A stretch of 64,000 nucleotides of DNA from Luteibacter aegosomatissinici. Lineage in GTDB: Bacteria > Pseudomonadota > Gammaproteobacteria > Xanthomonadales > Rhodanobacteraceae. Shown piece after piece: positions 26,796 through 36,364 of the stretch. Where the stretch lies: positions 2,046,001 to 2,110,000 of the forward strand of contig NZ_CP095742.1 of assembly GCF_023078495.1 (NCBI RefSeq). The letters run 5' to 3'. Under the pieces are notes generated by a model. It was not told the DNA's origin. It searched no databases and saw only the letters and a list, made by a program, of their open reading frames with translations. The position numbers and the translations under genes are program-made. Numbering within the stretch: the first letter of the stretch is position 1; each line of letters begins with the position of its first letter.

Positions 26796-27474
26796 TGCCG
26801 CCTGAAGGGTGGGCGAGAAGCACTTCTTTCATGCTGGCGACAAAGGCTTCGGGTGCCTTGGACAGGCCGCGTTCCAGGAAGGCCCTGGCTTCATCATGAC
26901 GGCCCTGGCCGGCTAACACCGAGGCCCAGGCGCACTCGCCGCGATAATCCCCGGCGTTGGCCGACGCCTCGTAAAGCGCATATGCCCGCGGCAGATCCTG
27001 CGGGGTTTCCCACCCGTGCTCGAAATAGCGCGCCAGGAAACACATGGCTCGCGCGTGGCCAAGTGCGGCGGCACGACTGAACCACGCGAACGCGTCGATA
27101 CGGCTCTCGCGCAGGCCCCGCCCCTGTTCCAGCACATGGGCGTAGTTGTACATACCCCAGTCGAGGCCATGTTCGGCCGCGCGGCGGAACCACACGGCAG
27201 CCAGTTCGTGATTCACCACGGCACCCCAGCCGTTTTCGTGGCAGCGGCCCAGCATGTTCATGGCCATGGGTGAGGCCAGGTGCGCCGCCTGCATGAACCA
27301 GTACACCGCCTCCACAGGTTGGGCATCGCAGCCCTGGCCATCCAGGAACATCTGGCCGACGATGGTTTGCGCGGTGGCGTCGCCTTCCTTCGCCAGCCGC
27401 AGCGCATAGGCGTGCGCACATGTCGATGAGGTGGCGAGCTCGGTCCCGAAGGCGTCTACATCAAAGGCCGTCAT
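26755..27474 (-). CDS. Sel1-repeat protein of the piuC cluster
   Basis: 239 residues of Sel1-like helical repeats, for example DATAQTIVGQMFLDGQG, SPMAMNMLGRCHENGWG and HARAMCFLARYFEHGWE. The ATG at 27474 overlaps the piuC stop (ATGA); an in-frame ATG at 27486 is also possible. Sel1 proteins mediate protein contacts. The gene sits third in the siderophore receptor-piuC-Sel1 order common in Pseudomonas and Xanthomonas. The 3' end overlaps the XRE gene. Confidence 0.85.
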   Translation of the reverse strand: MTAFDVDAFGTELATSSTCAHAYALRLAKEGDATAQTIVGQMFLDGQGCDAQPVEAVYWFMQAAHLASPMAMNMLGRCHENGWGAVVNHELAAVWFRRAAEHGLDWGMYNYAHVLEQGRGLRESRIDAFAWFSRAAALGHARAMCFLARYFEHGWETPQDLPRAYALYEASANAGDYRGECAWASVLAGQGRHDEARAFLERGLSKAPEAFVASMKEVLLAHPSGGIRGLSTACDGLWG

Positions 27475-28157
27475 GTGATCGACCATTCGCGTAGCAGGTT
27501 GTGATACACGCCGGTTAGCCTCAGCACTGCGCCGGCATCCGCACCCTTGCTGGCCAGTTCCTGTATGGAAAGATCCATATCGAAGAGCAGCCGTCGGCGC
27601 ATCGCATCAGGCACCATGCTCTGCACCCAGAAGAAGCATGCGGTGCGCGCACCGCGGGTCACCGGCGCTACGCGGTGCAGGCTGCTTCCGGGGTAGAGCA
27701 CCATGTGCCCCGCCGGGAGCTTGATCGCATGCGTGCCGTACGTATCTTCGACGATGAGCTCGCCGCCATCGTAGGACTCGGGATCGTTGAGGAAGAGGGT
27801 AGCCGAGAGGTCGGTGCGCACGGCCAGTGGCGGCGTGTGTCGACGGTCGTAGCGGATGGCGTTATCCACATGCATGCCGAACGCCTGGCCGCCCTCGTAG
27901 CGATTGAACAGTGGCGGGTAGATGCGCAGCGGCAGGGCGGCCGCAAAGAAGGTGGGGTTGGCCAGCAGCCGCTCGACCAGGGCATCTCCCAGCGCGCGGG
28001 CAATGGGATCATCCTCGGCAACCTGGGTATTGCGCTTGGCCTGGGCGGATTGGTAGCCCGCCGTCACGCGGCCGTCGTCCCACTGTGCTTCGCGCAAACG
28101 CGAAAGCAGGGTGGCGGTGTCGTCGGCCGTAATAATGTTTTCGATCTGCAGAAGCAT
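27471..28157 (-). CDS. piuC: PKHD-type Fe(II)/2-oxoglutarate dioxygenase PiuC
   Basis: 228 residues (YbiX family). The iron ligands are H96 and D98 in FGMHVDNAIRYD and H161 in SSLHRVAPVTRGART, with a nearby arginine for 2-oxoglutarate. PiuC genes accompany catecholate siderophore receptors and are iron repressed. Lies 45 bp after the receptor gene and is coupled to the Sel1 gene. The exact substrate is unknown. Confidence 0.93.
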   Translation of the reverse strand: MLLQIENIITADDTATLLSRLREAQWDDGRVTAGYQSAQAKRNTQVAEDDPIARALGDALVERLLANPTFFAAALPLRIYPPLFNRYEGGQAFGMHVDNAIRYDRRHTPPLAVRTDLSATLFLNDPESYDGGELIVEDTYGTHAIKLPAGHMVLYPGSSLHRVAPVTRGARTACFFWVQSMVPDAMRRRLLFDMDLSIQELASKGADAGAVLRLTGVYHNLLREWSIT

Positions 28158-28202
28158 GGTGATACGCCCAGGCCGCGGTGAAGCGGCCCGGGCGTCCTCA
28201 GG

Positions 28203-30476
28203 TCAGAAGCGGAAGTTGGCGCTGAGCATACCGACGCGACCCGGTGCCACGTTGGCGTAGTGCGCGGCATAGGCCTTGTCGAAGTAGTACTTGTTCGTGA
28301 GGTTCTGCACGTTTAGTTGCAGGGTCACATTGCGGTTGAGCACATACGATGCCATCAGGTCATAGCGCGTGTAGCCCGGCACCCACTTGGTGTTGGCCGT
28401 ATTGCCGTACACACGATCCATGGCATACGCGCCGCCACCCAGCGTAAAGCGCGGAGTAAACGCATAGGTGGTCCAAAGCGTGAAGCTGTTTTTCGGCGTA
28501 TTCGGGAACTGGTTGCCCTTGCTCGCCGCATCCGCTGGCGCCGGCTTGACCAGGTCGCTATCCAGCCAGGTGTAACCACCGAAGACGTTCCACTTCTCGG
28601 TGATGCGGCCGTTGATGCCGATCTCCACGCCGTCGACGCGTTGCTTGCCCGCGTTGACCATGACGCTGCCGCGGCCACCGGTGGCAACGCGCGCGTTGCT
28701 CTTTTCACTGCGGAACACAGCGCCGGTCAGCGAAATGCGGTTGTCCAGCAGGTCCCACTTGCTGCCGAGTTCCAGGTTACGGCTGCTCTCGGGCTTGAGC
28801 GAGTCATTCGTCGCGGCGATGCCATCGGCACCGTCGCCGGCATCCACGCCCGGTGGGTTGGACGAGGTGCCCCATGACGCGTAGATGCTGCCGTTCTCGG
28901 CCGGCTTGAACACCAGGCCCGCCTGCCAGTTCCAGAACGACGAATTGTTGCGCACGCGCACGGTGGCGTTCGTGGTGGTCACCGCGGTGGACTTGGTCTC
29001 GAAGTGGTCATAACGGCCGCCAAGGTTCAGCGACCACATCTCGTTGAAGTCCATCGTATCGAACGCCCACGCAGACCGCGTGTTCGTCGTGATGCGGTTC
29101 GGGTTCTGGCCGCCGATCAGCGCGCCCTGCCACGGATCGTGCGGGTTGGGATCGATAACCGGGGCGCACCAGTAATTGGATGCCGCGCCGATACCGTACT
29201 TCGCCGAGCACGCGCCGTTGGTGATCGCGCCGATGTTGTGCGTATCGGCGGCGTTCTTTGCCGGGTCCACCAGGTACTGCGAACGGTTGGTCTTTTCGTT
29301 GGCGATTTCGATGCCGGCTGCGATGGTGTGCTTGACCGAGCCGGTTTCGAACGCACCGGTCAGGTCCGTCTGGTTGGTGAGCGAATCCGTGGCGCTGATG
29401 CGGTTGTTGGCGCGGCGCCAGATCCCGCCGTTCGCGAGGAAGTTGCCGTTGCTGTCGTCCGGCTGGGTCCACAGGTAATCGTTGGTGGAACGTGCATAGA
29501 CCGATGTGTTGCGCAGCTGCCAGCCATCGGCGAAGTTGTGCTTCACGACGATCTGGCCGATATCGTTCTTCTGCTTCTGGAAGTCGCGGTCCAGCAGGCC
29601 GTAGTACGTGTCGCGCGGCACATCGATGGGGCTGCCGCTGCGCGTGGGCGCGTTGTTCGGGTTGTTGTACGGGATGCCGCTGTCAGGCGTGTCATCCGTC
29701 TGCATGTGGTAATAGCTCAGCGTGACGCTGGTATCGGCATGCAGTCCGAAAGTGACCGAGGGTGCGACGCCCCAGCGGCTCTGGTCGGGTCCGTCGCGGC
29801 CGGGAATGTTCGCGTCATGTGCCATCAGGTTCAGGCGGAACGCGGAGTCGTCGCCGAACATCTGGTTCCAGTCCGCGGTGCCGCGGCGGTATGCATCGGT
29901 GCCCAGGCCGATCGAGCCAGCCACAAAGTTCTTCGCCTCTGGCGCCTTCGTCACCAGGTTCACGCTGCCGCCCACCGAGCCGCGGCCGGTATACGCCGAG
30001 CTTGGGCCCTTGGTCACTTCCACCTGTTCGATATCGAAGATCTCGCGTTGCTGCGAGCCGGAGCTGCGCACGCCATCGACGAAGATGGAACTTTCCGAAT
30101 CGAACCCGCGAATGATCGGGCGATCGCCGTTAGGGTTGCCACCTTCGCCCGCGCCGAACGTAATGCCGGGGACGGTGCGAAGGACATCGAGCAGGGAGAT
30201 GGCGTTGGTCTGCTGGATGATTTCCTGCGGCACGACGGTGACCGAGCGCGGCGTATCGATCAGCGGTGCGGTGAACTTGGGCGACGTGCTGTTGACCACC
30301 GTCGACTGCACCTGCATGCCTTCGAGGTTCTCGGTTTTGCGCTCCTTGCCCTTGTCCTGCGGGTCCGGGTTGGGCGCATCGGTGGCGTGGGCGGCGGAGC
30401 CGGCCATGACCAGGCCCAGGGCGCTTGCGACAAGGCGGCGGGGTGGTACGGACCTCGAGGTGATATACGACGACAT
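28203..30476 (-). CDS. TonB-dependent siderophore receptor
   Basis: Outer-membrane active transporter of the Fiu/PiuA-like catecholate group, 757 residues from the ATG at 30476 (GGGAAC upstream). Signal peptide ends near GSAAHA. The plug contains DTPRSVTVVPQEII, FVDGVRSSGSQQREIFDIEQVEVTKGPSS and GRGSVGGSVNLVTK, and the barrel ends with the C-terminal aromatic LSANFRF. The longer frame to 30677 crosses the promoter and Fur site and is rejected. Heads the piuC-Sel1 iron-uptake operon. Confidence 0.94.
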   Translation of the reverse strand: MSSYITSRSVPPRRLVASALGLVMAGSAAHATDAPNPDPQDKGKERKTENLEGMQVQSTVVNSTSPKFTAPLIDTPRSVTVVPQEIIQQTNAISLLDVLRTVPGITFGAGEGGNPNGDRPIIRGFDSESSIFVDGVRSSGSQQREIFDIEQVEVTKGPSSAYTGRGSVGGSVNLVTKAPEAKNFVAGSIGLGTDAYRRGTADWNQMFGDDSAFRLNLMAHDANIPGRDGPDQSRWGVAPSVTFGLHADTSVTLSYYHMQTDDTPDSGIPYNNPNNAPTRSGSPIDVPRDTYYGLLDRDFQKQKNDIGQIVVKHNFADGWQLRNTSVYARSTNDYLWTQPDDSNGNFLANGGIWRRANNRISATDSLTNQTDLTGAFETGSVKHTIAAGIEIANEKTNRSQYLVDPAKNAADTHNIGAITNGACSAKYGIGAASNYWCAPVIDPNPHDPWQGALIGGQNPNRITTNTRSAWAFDTMDFNEMWSLNLGGRYDHFETKSTAVTTTNATVRVRNNSSFWNWQAGLVFKPAENGSIYASWGTSSNPPGVDAGDGADGIAATNDSLKPESSRNLELGSKWDLLDNRISLTGAVFRSEKSNARVATGGRGSVMVNAGKQRVDGVEIGINGRITEKWNVFGGYTWLDSDLVKPAPADAASKGNQFPNTPKNSFTLWTTYAFTPRFTLGGGAYAMDRVYGNTANTKWVPGYTRYDLMASYVLNRNVTLQLNVQNLTNKYYFDKAYAAHYANVAPGRVGMLSANFRF

Positions 30477-30592
30477 GATGGATGTTCCCTTAAACGTGGT
30501 TCCCGCCATACGCGGGCAAAGCGAGTCCGGCGGCGCCCGGGTTAATGGGCGTCGTACGCTTTCGCGGAGAGGTGAAGTAATTACGGCGTGAA

Positions 30593-30625
30593 ACATTAAC
30601 GCATGTGATAATGATTCGCAATAAC
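30593..30625 (-). promoter_or_regulatory. Receptor promoter with Fur box
   Basis: On the minus strand, TTGCGA and TAATGT are 17 bp apart. The top-strand stretch at 30607-30625 begins GATAATGATTCG and agrees with the classical 19-bp Fur consensus at 14 positions. The box covers the -35 and spacer, so iron-loaded Fur would block the receptor-piuC-Sel1 operon. Confidence 0.7.
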
Positions 30626-30718
30626 AAATGGTCTCGATGGAAGCCGTTGGGGCCCAACGACTACGGGTTTGAATCAATGAAAAGAGAATGAGTTGAGAAA
30701 ATCGACGAGATAATGGCC

Positions 30719-30750
30719 CTTACTAAGGAAGCTTATAAAGTCCTTACTAA
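30719..30750 (+). promoter_or_regulatory. Triple CTTAnTAA repeat before efflux operon
   Basis: CTTACTAA (30719), CTTATAAA (30732) and CTTACTAA (30743), the last two 11 bp apart, which is the spacing of half-sites for PmrA/OmpR-type regulators. The outer copies also form an imperfect inverted repeat. Located about 175 bp before the outer-membrane factor gene. Function predicted only. Confidence 0.45.
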
Positions 30751-30922
30751 TAAGAGCGCATGTAATGCGCGCGCTTGTCGAACCCTGGCCATGGCCATGG
30801 CGACGTCACGGGTAGCCGCCATGGATCATCCACGCGTGGCGCCGCATGCCTGGCGTCGCACAGATTTTCCTAAGCCAGCTTGGATAGCTTGACCGGCAGT
30901 TTTCTACGGACGACGGTCTCGC

Positions 30923-32254
30923 ATGTCTGCATCCCTGGCCAGGCCACTGCTATGTGGCCTTATTGCCGCTGGCATGGCCGCGTGCGCGCACTATGCGCCG
31001 CTACCGCTTGAGCACGAACCCCAGTACGCCGATACCATCAGCGCGCTGCAGGGTGCCGCTGCCGTCCCGGCGGCCCTCACCCAGGGTGACGTCACGCGCC
31101 TGATCCTGCTGAACAACCCGTCGCTGAAGCTGGCCGGCTTGCGGCGCGCGGAGGCACGCGCTCGGGCGGAGGCCGGCGCGCTTCCACCCAACCCGTCGTT
31201 TTCCGGCAGCCTGGGCTACCTGCTCTCCGGCGCGGGCGATGCAACGGCGTGGACGGCGGCCCTCGCCGAACCGGTGAACGGCTTGATCACACTGCGTGCG
31301 CGCCGTGCCGAGGCACACGCAACGACAGCGGAGGTGGATGCGAGCCTTGCCTGGGAGGCCTGGCAAGCGGTTGCCAGGGGACGGCAGCTCACGACGGATA
31401 TCCTGCTCGATGAGCAGTTGTTTGCCCTGCAGGCGCAGATCGCGCAAACCCTCCACGAGCAATGCGCCGCCGCCAGCCGCGCCGAACGGGCGGGCGACAT
31501 GGAACGCACCGTGACGGCCCCCGTGGCACAAGCGGCCAGCGAAGCGGATGTTGCCGCGGCAGAGACCGAGCGCACGCTGGCCGGGCAACGGCGCGAGCTG
31601 CGTGCGCTCATGGGGTTGCGATTCGATGCGCCGCTCGCGCTCGCTCCCTTACCGCCGATGCCCGCCCTGGATGACGCCGCGGCTGACGCGGCGATCCACG
31701 ACCTGCCCAGGCACCGGCCTGATCTTGTAGCCCTCGCCATGGGTTACGAGGCACAGGATGCGCGCTTCCGCACGGCCGTGCTCTCGCAGTTCCCCGCGCT
31801 GTCGCTTGGCTACGACGCCTCACGCGACAACAGCCGTGTCATCAATGGCGGCCCGGCGTTTACTGTGGATCTGCCGATCTTTGACCGCGGCACCGCGAAC
31901 GCCGATGCCGAGGGGCTGACTCGCGAGCGCTTGCACGCGGAATACAGCCAGCGCATCGCTGATGCGAGGGACGAAGCCAGGGCACTCGTCGTGGCGAACC
32001 GGCTGGCCGTGCTGCAGTGGCGTCGCCTGTCGCAGCCAGAGGCGACCGAACCCGACCAGGCAGCGGCCGCTGCGGGTGCGCTGGCAAGGGGCGACCTCGA
32101 CCGTGCGACGTACAGCGGGCTGGCCGTGGCATCACTGGCCAGGCAAGTCGCGGCACTGCAAAGCGAACGAGTCATGCGCGATCAACGGATTGGGCTTGAG
32201 GCCCTGCTCGGCATGGGCATGCCGGTCATCGATACGGAAAAGGAGCGTCACTGA
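30923..32254 (+). CDS. TolC-family outer-membrane efflux lipoprotein
   Basis: 443 residues. The signal ends in a lipobox (AAGMAAC), so it is probably lipid-anchored like OprM. Two TolC-type repeats of coiled-coil and strand follow, with LPPNPSFSGSLGY near the first strand. It is the first gene of an RND operon; its stop overlaps the adaptor start. It is the only outer-membrane factor for the two RND pumps in the window and may serve both. Confidence 0.88.
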   Translation: MSASLARPLLCGLIAAGMAACAHYAPLPLEHEPQYADTISALQGAAAVPAALTQGDVTRLILLNNPSLKLAGLRRAEARARAEAGALPPNPSFSGSLGYLLSGAGDATAWTAALAEPVNGLITLRARRAEAHATTAEVDASLAWEAWQAVARGRQLTTDILLDEQLFALQAQIAQTLHEQCAAASRAERAGDMERTVTAPVAQAASEADVAAAETERTLAGQRRELRALMGLRFDAPLALAPLPPMPALDDAAADAAIHDLPRHRPDLVALAMGYEAQDARFRTAVLSQFPALSLGYDASRDNSRVINGGPAFTVDLPIFDRGTANADAEGLTRERLHAEYSQRIADARDEARALVVANRLAVLQWRRLSQPEATEPDQAAAAAGALARGDLDRATYSGLAVASLARQVAALQSERVMRDQRIGLEALLGMGMPVIDTEKERH

Positions 32255-33297
32255 TGCGTAGGACCCGTATGGCGTCGTTCGCCCTATGCCTTGGCGTACT
32301 CGCCGGTTGCCAGGCCACACCGGACGACGATGCGGCGCACGAAGTGGCGTCGGCTGCCGTGCTCGTCGCTCCGCCACAGAAGGGTGTCATGCCCCGCACG
32401 GTCGTTGCGTGGGGTGAGGTGAGCCAGGGCGCTCCCTATCAGCACATGATCACCCTGCCGTTTGATGGTTCGCTGGCGACGTTGAAGGTGGCGCAAGGCG
32501 AGGCGGTGCACAGAGGCCAGGTACTCGCCTCGTTCGACCTTGCGCCCGACGCCAGGGCTACGATGGACATGGCAAGGACCGGCGTGCAGAGCGCGGCGGC
32601 ATCGCTCGCGCATGTGCGCCGCCTGCGCAACGATGCACTGGCCACTGACGAACAGGTGGTGCAGGCATCGAAGGCACTGGCGGATGCGCAGGCGGCATTT
32701 GCGGTGTTCGCCCAGGCCGGCTCGGCAGATTCTTCAGTCGCGTTGCGTGCGCCCGTGGACGGAACCGTGGCGACGGTAGCTGTCTCGCCGGGCCAAGTGG
32801 TCGCCGCTAACACGCCTCTGCTTGCCATTTCCCCTACGGCAAGCCTTACGGTGGCCGCAGGAGTCGAGCCCGGCGCAGCGGGGATGGTGCGCGCCGGCAT
32901 GCCGGTGGATCTGGAACTCGTGGGCGGCACCCGTCGGATGTCGGGACACGTACTTGGCATCGCTGGTGCCATCGACGCACAAACGCGCCTGGTGCCGGTA
33001 CGTATCCGCCCGGATGCATCGCCGATGCCTGGAAGTACGTGGCGGGCCGAGATCACGGTGGGGGAGGCTGCGGGATGGACGGCCCCTGCGGATGCGGTCG
33101 TCGACGATAGCAGGGGCCGGTGCGTTTACCAGGTCCGTGACGGGAAGGCACATCGCGTCGACGTGCGTGTCGTCCTTGAGCGCGGCGACCGTGTATTGCT
33201 CAGCGGCGACATCGATCCATCGGTGCCGCTCGTGACCGCCGGCGGTCCCCAACTGGCTGAAGGCATGACCGTGGTCACCAGCGGCGGTGGCCGCTAA
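32254..33297 (+). CDS. RND periplasmic adaptor (lipoprotein)
   Basis: 347-residue membrane fusion protein. Lipobox GVLAGC. Lipoyl halves are seen at PFDGSLATLKVAQGEAVHRGQVLASFD and RAPVDGTVATVAVSPGQVV, separated by a short helical hairpin, followed by a beta-barrel and a membrane-proximal domain. Translationally coupled to the outer-membrane factor and the pump genes (one-base stop/start overlaps on each side). Confidence 0.9.
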   Translation: MRRTRMASFALCLGVLAGCQATPDDDAAHEVASAAVLVAPPQKGVMPRTVVAWGEVSQGAPYQHMITLPFDGSLATLKVAQGEAVHRGQVLASFDLAPDARATMDMARTGVQSAAASLAHVRRLRNDALATDEQVVQASKALADAQAAFAVFAQAGSADSSVALRAPVDGTVATVAVSPGQVVAANTPLLAISPTASLTVAAGVEPGAAGMVRAGMPVDLELVGGTRRMSGHVLGIAGAIDAQTRLVPVRIRPDASPMPGSTWRAEITVGEAAGWTAPADAVVDDSRGRCVYQVRDGKAHRVDVRVVLERGDRVLLSGDIDPSVPLVTAGGPQLAEGMTVVTSGGGR

Positions 33298-36200
33298 TGC
33301 CGGCTGCGTTCCTGGCGCGGCATGCCGCGACACTCATCCTGCTCACCGTCATGCTGGCGATGATGGGTGCGGTCGCCGCGCTCAATCTTCCGGTTGGGCT
33401 GTTCCCGCAAGTATCGTTCCCGCGGATCGTCGTGGACCTTTCGGCTGGCGACCGCCCGGCCGAAACCACATCGCTGCTCGTGACCCGGCCCGTTGAGGAC
33501 GCCATACGGTCCATCCCCGGCGTTAACAGCGTGCGCTCGGAGACATCTCGCGGCGAGGCGCAGATCTCGGTGGATTTCGGTTGGGGCCGCGACATGATCG
33601 CATCGACCCTGCTTGTCGACGCCGCCATCGCGAGGACCATGCCCGACCTGCCCGTGGGTGCGCGCTATGACGTTCGCCGCATGGACCCCACGGTCTTCCC
33701 GATTATTTCGTACGCCCTGCGCGGTGAGGGTATCTCGCCCGTGGCCCTGCGTGACTTCGCGCAATATCGCATGGCCCCCATGCTGGCTTCCGTCCCTGGG
33801 TTGGCGCGCGTCGATGTGCAGGGTGGCCAGGCCGCCGAGATCGAAGTCGACGTGGATCCGCACGCGCTCGCTTCGCGCGGCCTCACCGCCACCGATGTCG
33901 TCACCGCCATCGCCGCAGCAAACCAGGTGAGTGCGGTCGGTCGTATCCAGGATCATCACAAACTGTTTCTCGTCGTGGCAAACGATCCGGTAAGCGACGC
34001 GCGGGCCGTGGCGTCCATTCCCCTGGCCAATGCCGGTGGGGGGCGGACCACCGTGGGCGATGTGGCGACGGTGAGGAGCGGTGTGGCACCCGACTGGACC
34101 CGCGTCGCCGAGGACGGCCGGCCAGCCGTCCTCCTGAACGTATTCGAGCAGCCCGATGGCAATGCCGTGCAGATGGCGGCAGCGGTTCGGTCGAAATTGA
34201 AGAGTCTGCCGTTGCCACCCGGCATCACGTTGAAAAAGTGGTACGACCAGAGTGAGCTGGTGACGGCGTCGGCCGGTAGCGTGTGGGAAGCGATCGCGAT
34301 TGGCCTGGTCCTGGCGGCGCTGGTGCTTTTCGCCTTCCTCCGCAGCATGCGCCTCGTCGCGATCGTCTTTATCGCCGTGCCGGCCATCCTGGCGGGAACC
34401 ATTCTTTGCCTGAGCGTCACCGGGCTCAGCTTCAACATCATGACCCTGGGCGGCATGGCGGCCGCGGTGGGGCTGGTCATCGATGATGTCATGGTCATGG
34501 TTGAGCACATGGCACGCCGGGTGGCGGCGGCCGGTGGGCGCCGCTACGACGTCGTCATCTACGATGCGGCCGGGGAGTTTATCGTGCCGCTTTCAGGATC
34601 AAGCCTGGCTACGTTGATCGTGTTCGTGCCGCTGGCGTTCCTCGATGGGGTGACGGGTGCGTTCTCGCGAGCGCTATCGATCACGATGGGCGCGGCCCTG
34701 ATCGTATCCTGGATCGTCACGGCGTTCGTGGTGCCGCCGCTGGCAGCGCGCTTTTCGCGTCCACGAAGCTGGGTACACGTGCCAGCGCGATGGGAGCGCG
34801 CCTTTGCACGCGCCCACGGCCACGTGATGCGGGTAGCGTTCCGCCGCCCATGGTTCGTGGTCGCGCTTGTCGCCGGTACGTTTGCGGTAGGCATCGTTTC
34901 GTACATGCATGTGCCAACCGGTTTCATGCCCGAGGCCGATGAGGGTGGCTTCGTGCTCGATTACTACACGGCACCGGGTACCTCCATCATCGAGACGGAA
35001 CGCGAAGTCGCGCAGATCGAATCCCTGCTGCGGATGAACAAGGATATCGATACCTTCTCACGCCGCCTCGGCACCGGCCTGGGTGGGGATCTGGGCCAGT
35101 CGTACCACGGCGATTTCTTCGTCAAGCTGAAAGCTGGCCACGATGCCGCGACACTCGACGTGATGAACGACGTACGCGACCGCATTCTGCATAACGTCCC
35201 GGGCGTGCAGGTGGAGGTGGCGCAGCTCATGGAGGACCTTATCGGTGATCTGACGGCCGTCCCGCAGCCCATCGAGGTCAAGCTGTATGGGGACGACGTC
35301 TCGACGTTGCTCCCACTGGCCGATCGCATTGCCCATGCCATGGCCCATGTGCCGGGCCTGGTGGATGTGAAGAGTGGCGCACAGCTCGCGGGTGATGCCC
35401 TGGAGGTGCGTGTTGATCCAACCGCCGCGGCCGCTGAGGGTGTGACCGTTCAGGCCGTGTCCCAGGCGATTTCCGATGGCCTCGTCGGCGTCATTGCGAC
35501 AGAACTGCCCAGCGCCACCAAATCGATCGGCGTACGCGTGGTGGGTGCCGGCTCGTCGGCGTGGCGGATAACCAACCTGCTCGCGTTTCCCATACGCTCT
35601 GCCGATGGACATATGTTCCCGCTATCGCGCGTCGCTGCGGTGGTGCCGGTCGCAGGCCAGCCACAAATCACCCGTGAAGACCTGCAAGCCATGGTGCCTG
35701 TGACGGCACGCATCGAGCATGGGGGCATTAAGTCGGCCGTGGCCAGGGTGCGGGCTGAACTGGCCCGGCCGGGGGTGCTTCCGCCTGGCGTGCGATATGA
35801 ACTCGGTGGCCTCTACCAGCAACAGCAGATGGCGTTCACGGGACTGAAGAAAGTATTCGCGGCCGCTATGGGCGCGGAATTCCTGCTGCTCATGTTTCTT
35901 TACCGGCGTGCTCGCATCGCGTTGCTCGTCATTGCCGCTTCGCTTGTTTCGGCGTCTGCGGTATTCGCCGGGCTGTGGATCGCGGGCGTGGATCTTAACG
36001 TCACTGCGATGATGGGCCTCACGATGGTGCTTGGTATTGGTACCGAGATGTCGATCTTCCTGGTATCCGAATACATGGCCATCGGTTCGCGTCTTGGCTG
36101 GCGTTTGGCGATGCGTCGCGCCGTGCGCAATCGCCTTCGCCCCATCACGATGACGACGTTGGCTGCGATCCTCACGTTGTTGCCTTTGGTGCTTGCGCTA

Positions 36201-36335
36201 GGTCAGGGGGCGGATATGCAACAGCCGCTCGCGGTGGCGATTGTTGCAGGACTGTTGCTGCAGTTTCCGATGGTGCTTGTCGCACTGCCGGTGGCACTGC
36301 ACGTCGCCATGGGGCGGGTAAAAACGCTAAGTTGA
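33297..36335 (+). CDS. RND efflux pump, first system
   Basis: Inner-membrane proton-driven transporter, 1012 residues, twelve predicted helices and two large periplasmic loops. The proton-relay segment is GLVIDDVMVMVEHMARR. The second half repeats the architecture (GADMQQPLAVAIVAG near the end). Closest in style to hydrophobe/amphiphile (HAE-1) or MdtA-type pumps; the substrate cannot be deduced. Third gene of the outer-membrane factor-adaptor-pump operon. Confidence 0.9.
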   Translation: MPAAFLARHAATLILLTVMLAMMGAVAALNLPVGLFPQVSFPRIVVDLSAGDRPAETTSLLVTRPVEDAIRSIPGVNSVRSETSRGEAQISVDFGWGRDMIASTLLVDAAIARTMPDLPVGARYDVRRMDPTVFPIISYALRGEGISPVALRDFAQYRMAPMLASVPGLARVDVQGGQAAEIEVDVDPHALASRGLTATDVVTAIAAANQVSAVGRIQDHHKLFLVVANDPVSDARAVASIPLANAGGGRTTVGDVATVRSGVAPDWTRVAEDGRPAVLLNVFEQPDGNAVQMAAAVRSKLKSLPLPPGITLKKWYDQSELVTASAGSVWEAIAIGLVLAALVLFAFLRSMRLVAIVFIAVPAILAGTILCLSVTGLSFNIMTLGGMAAAVGLVIDDVMVMVEHMARRVAAAGGRRYDVVIYDAAGEFIVPLSGSSLATLIVFVPLAFLDGVTGAFSRALSITMGAALIVSWIVTAFVVPPLAARFSRPRSWVHVPARWERAFARAHGHVMRVAFRRPWFVVALVAGTFAVGIVSYMHVPTGFMPEADEGGFVLDYYTAPGTSIIETEREVAQIESLLRMNKDIDTFSRRLGTGLGGDLGQSYHGDFFVKLKAGHDAATLDVMNDVRDRILHNVPGVQVEVAQLMEDLIGDLTAVPQPIEVKLYGDDVSTLLPLADRIAHAMAHVPGLVDVKSGAQLAGDALEVRVDPTAAAAEGVTVQAVSQAISDGLVGVIATELPSATKSIGVRVVGAGSSAWRITNLLAFPIRSADGHMFPLSRVAAVVPVAGQPQITREDLQAMVPVTARIEHGGIKSAVARVRAELARPGVLPPGVRYELGGLYQQQQMAFTGLKKVFAAAMGAEFLLLMFLYRRARIALLVIAASLVSASAVFAGLWIAGVDLNVTAMMGLTMVLGIGTEMSIFLVSEYMAIGSRLGWRLAMRRAVRNRLRPITMTTLAAILTLLPLVLALGQGADMQQPLAVAIVAGLLLQFPMVLVALPVALHVAMGRVKTLS

Positions 36336-36342
36336 GCATAAG
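36328..36342 (-). promoter_or_regulatory. CTTA-N7-CTTA site before the glycosyltransferase
   Basis: On the minus strand CTTATG, five bases, CTTAGC: two CTTA half-sites 11 bp apart, the spacing of PmrA-type boxes. It straddles the pump stop codon, 23 bp before the glycosyltransferase ATG. Prediction. Confidence 0.35.
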
Positions 36343-36364
36343 CGCGTGTGGCTAGGCTGCGCGC

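Larger units (their letters stand above)
30477..30922. other. Divergent intergenic region (446 bp)
   Basis: Region between the siderophore receptor and the efflux operon, more AT-rich than its surroundings. It holds a Fur-type site with a receptor promoter at about 30593-30625 and phased CTTA repeats at 30719-30750 nearer the efflux operon. No gene was seen in it. Confidence 0.7.

Noticed and set aside
29004-30545. 513-codon plus-strand frame opposite the siderophore receptor
   Set aside because: Runs antisense to a full-length, motif-complete TonB receptor; composition is Arg/Val-rich shadow.
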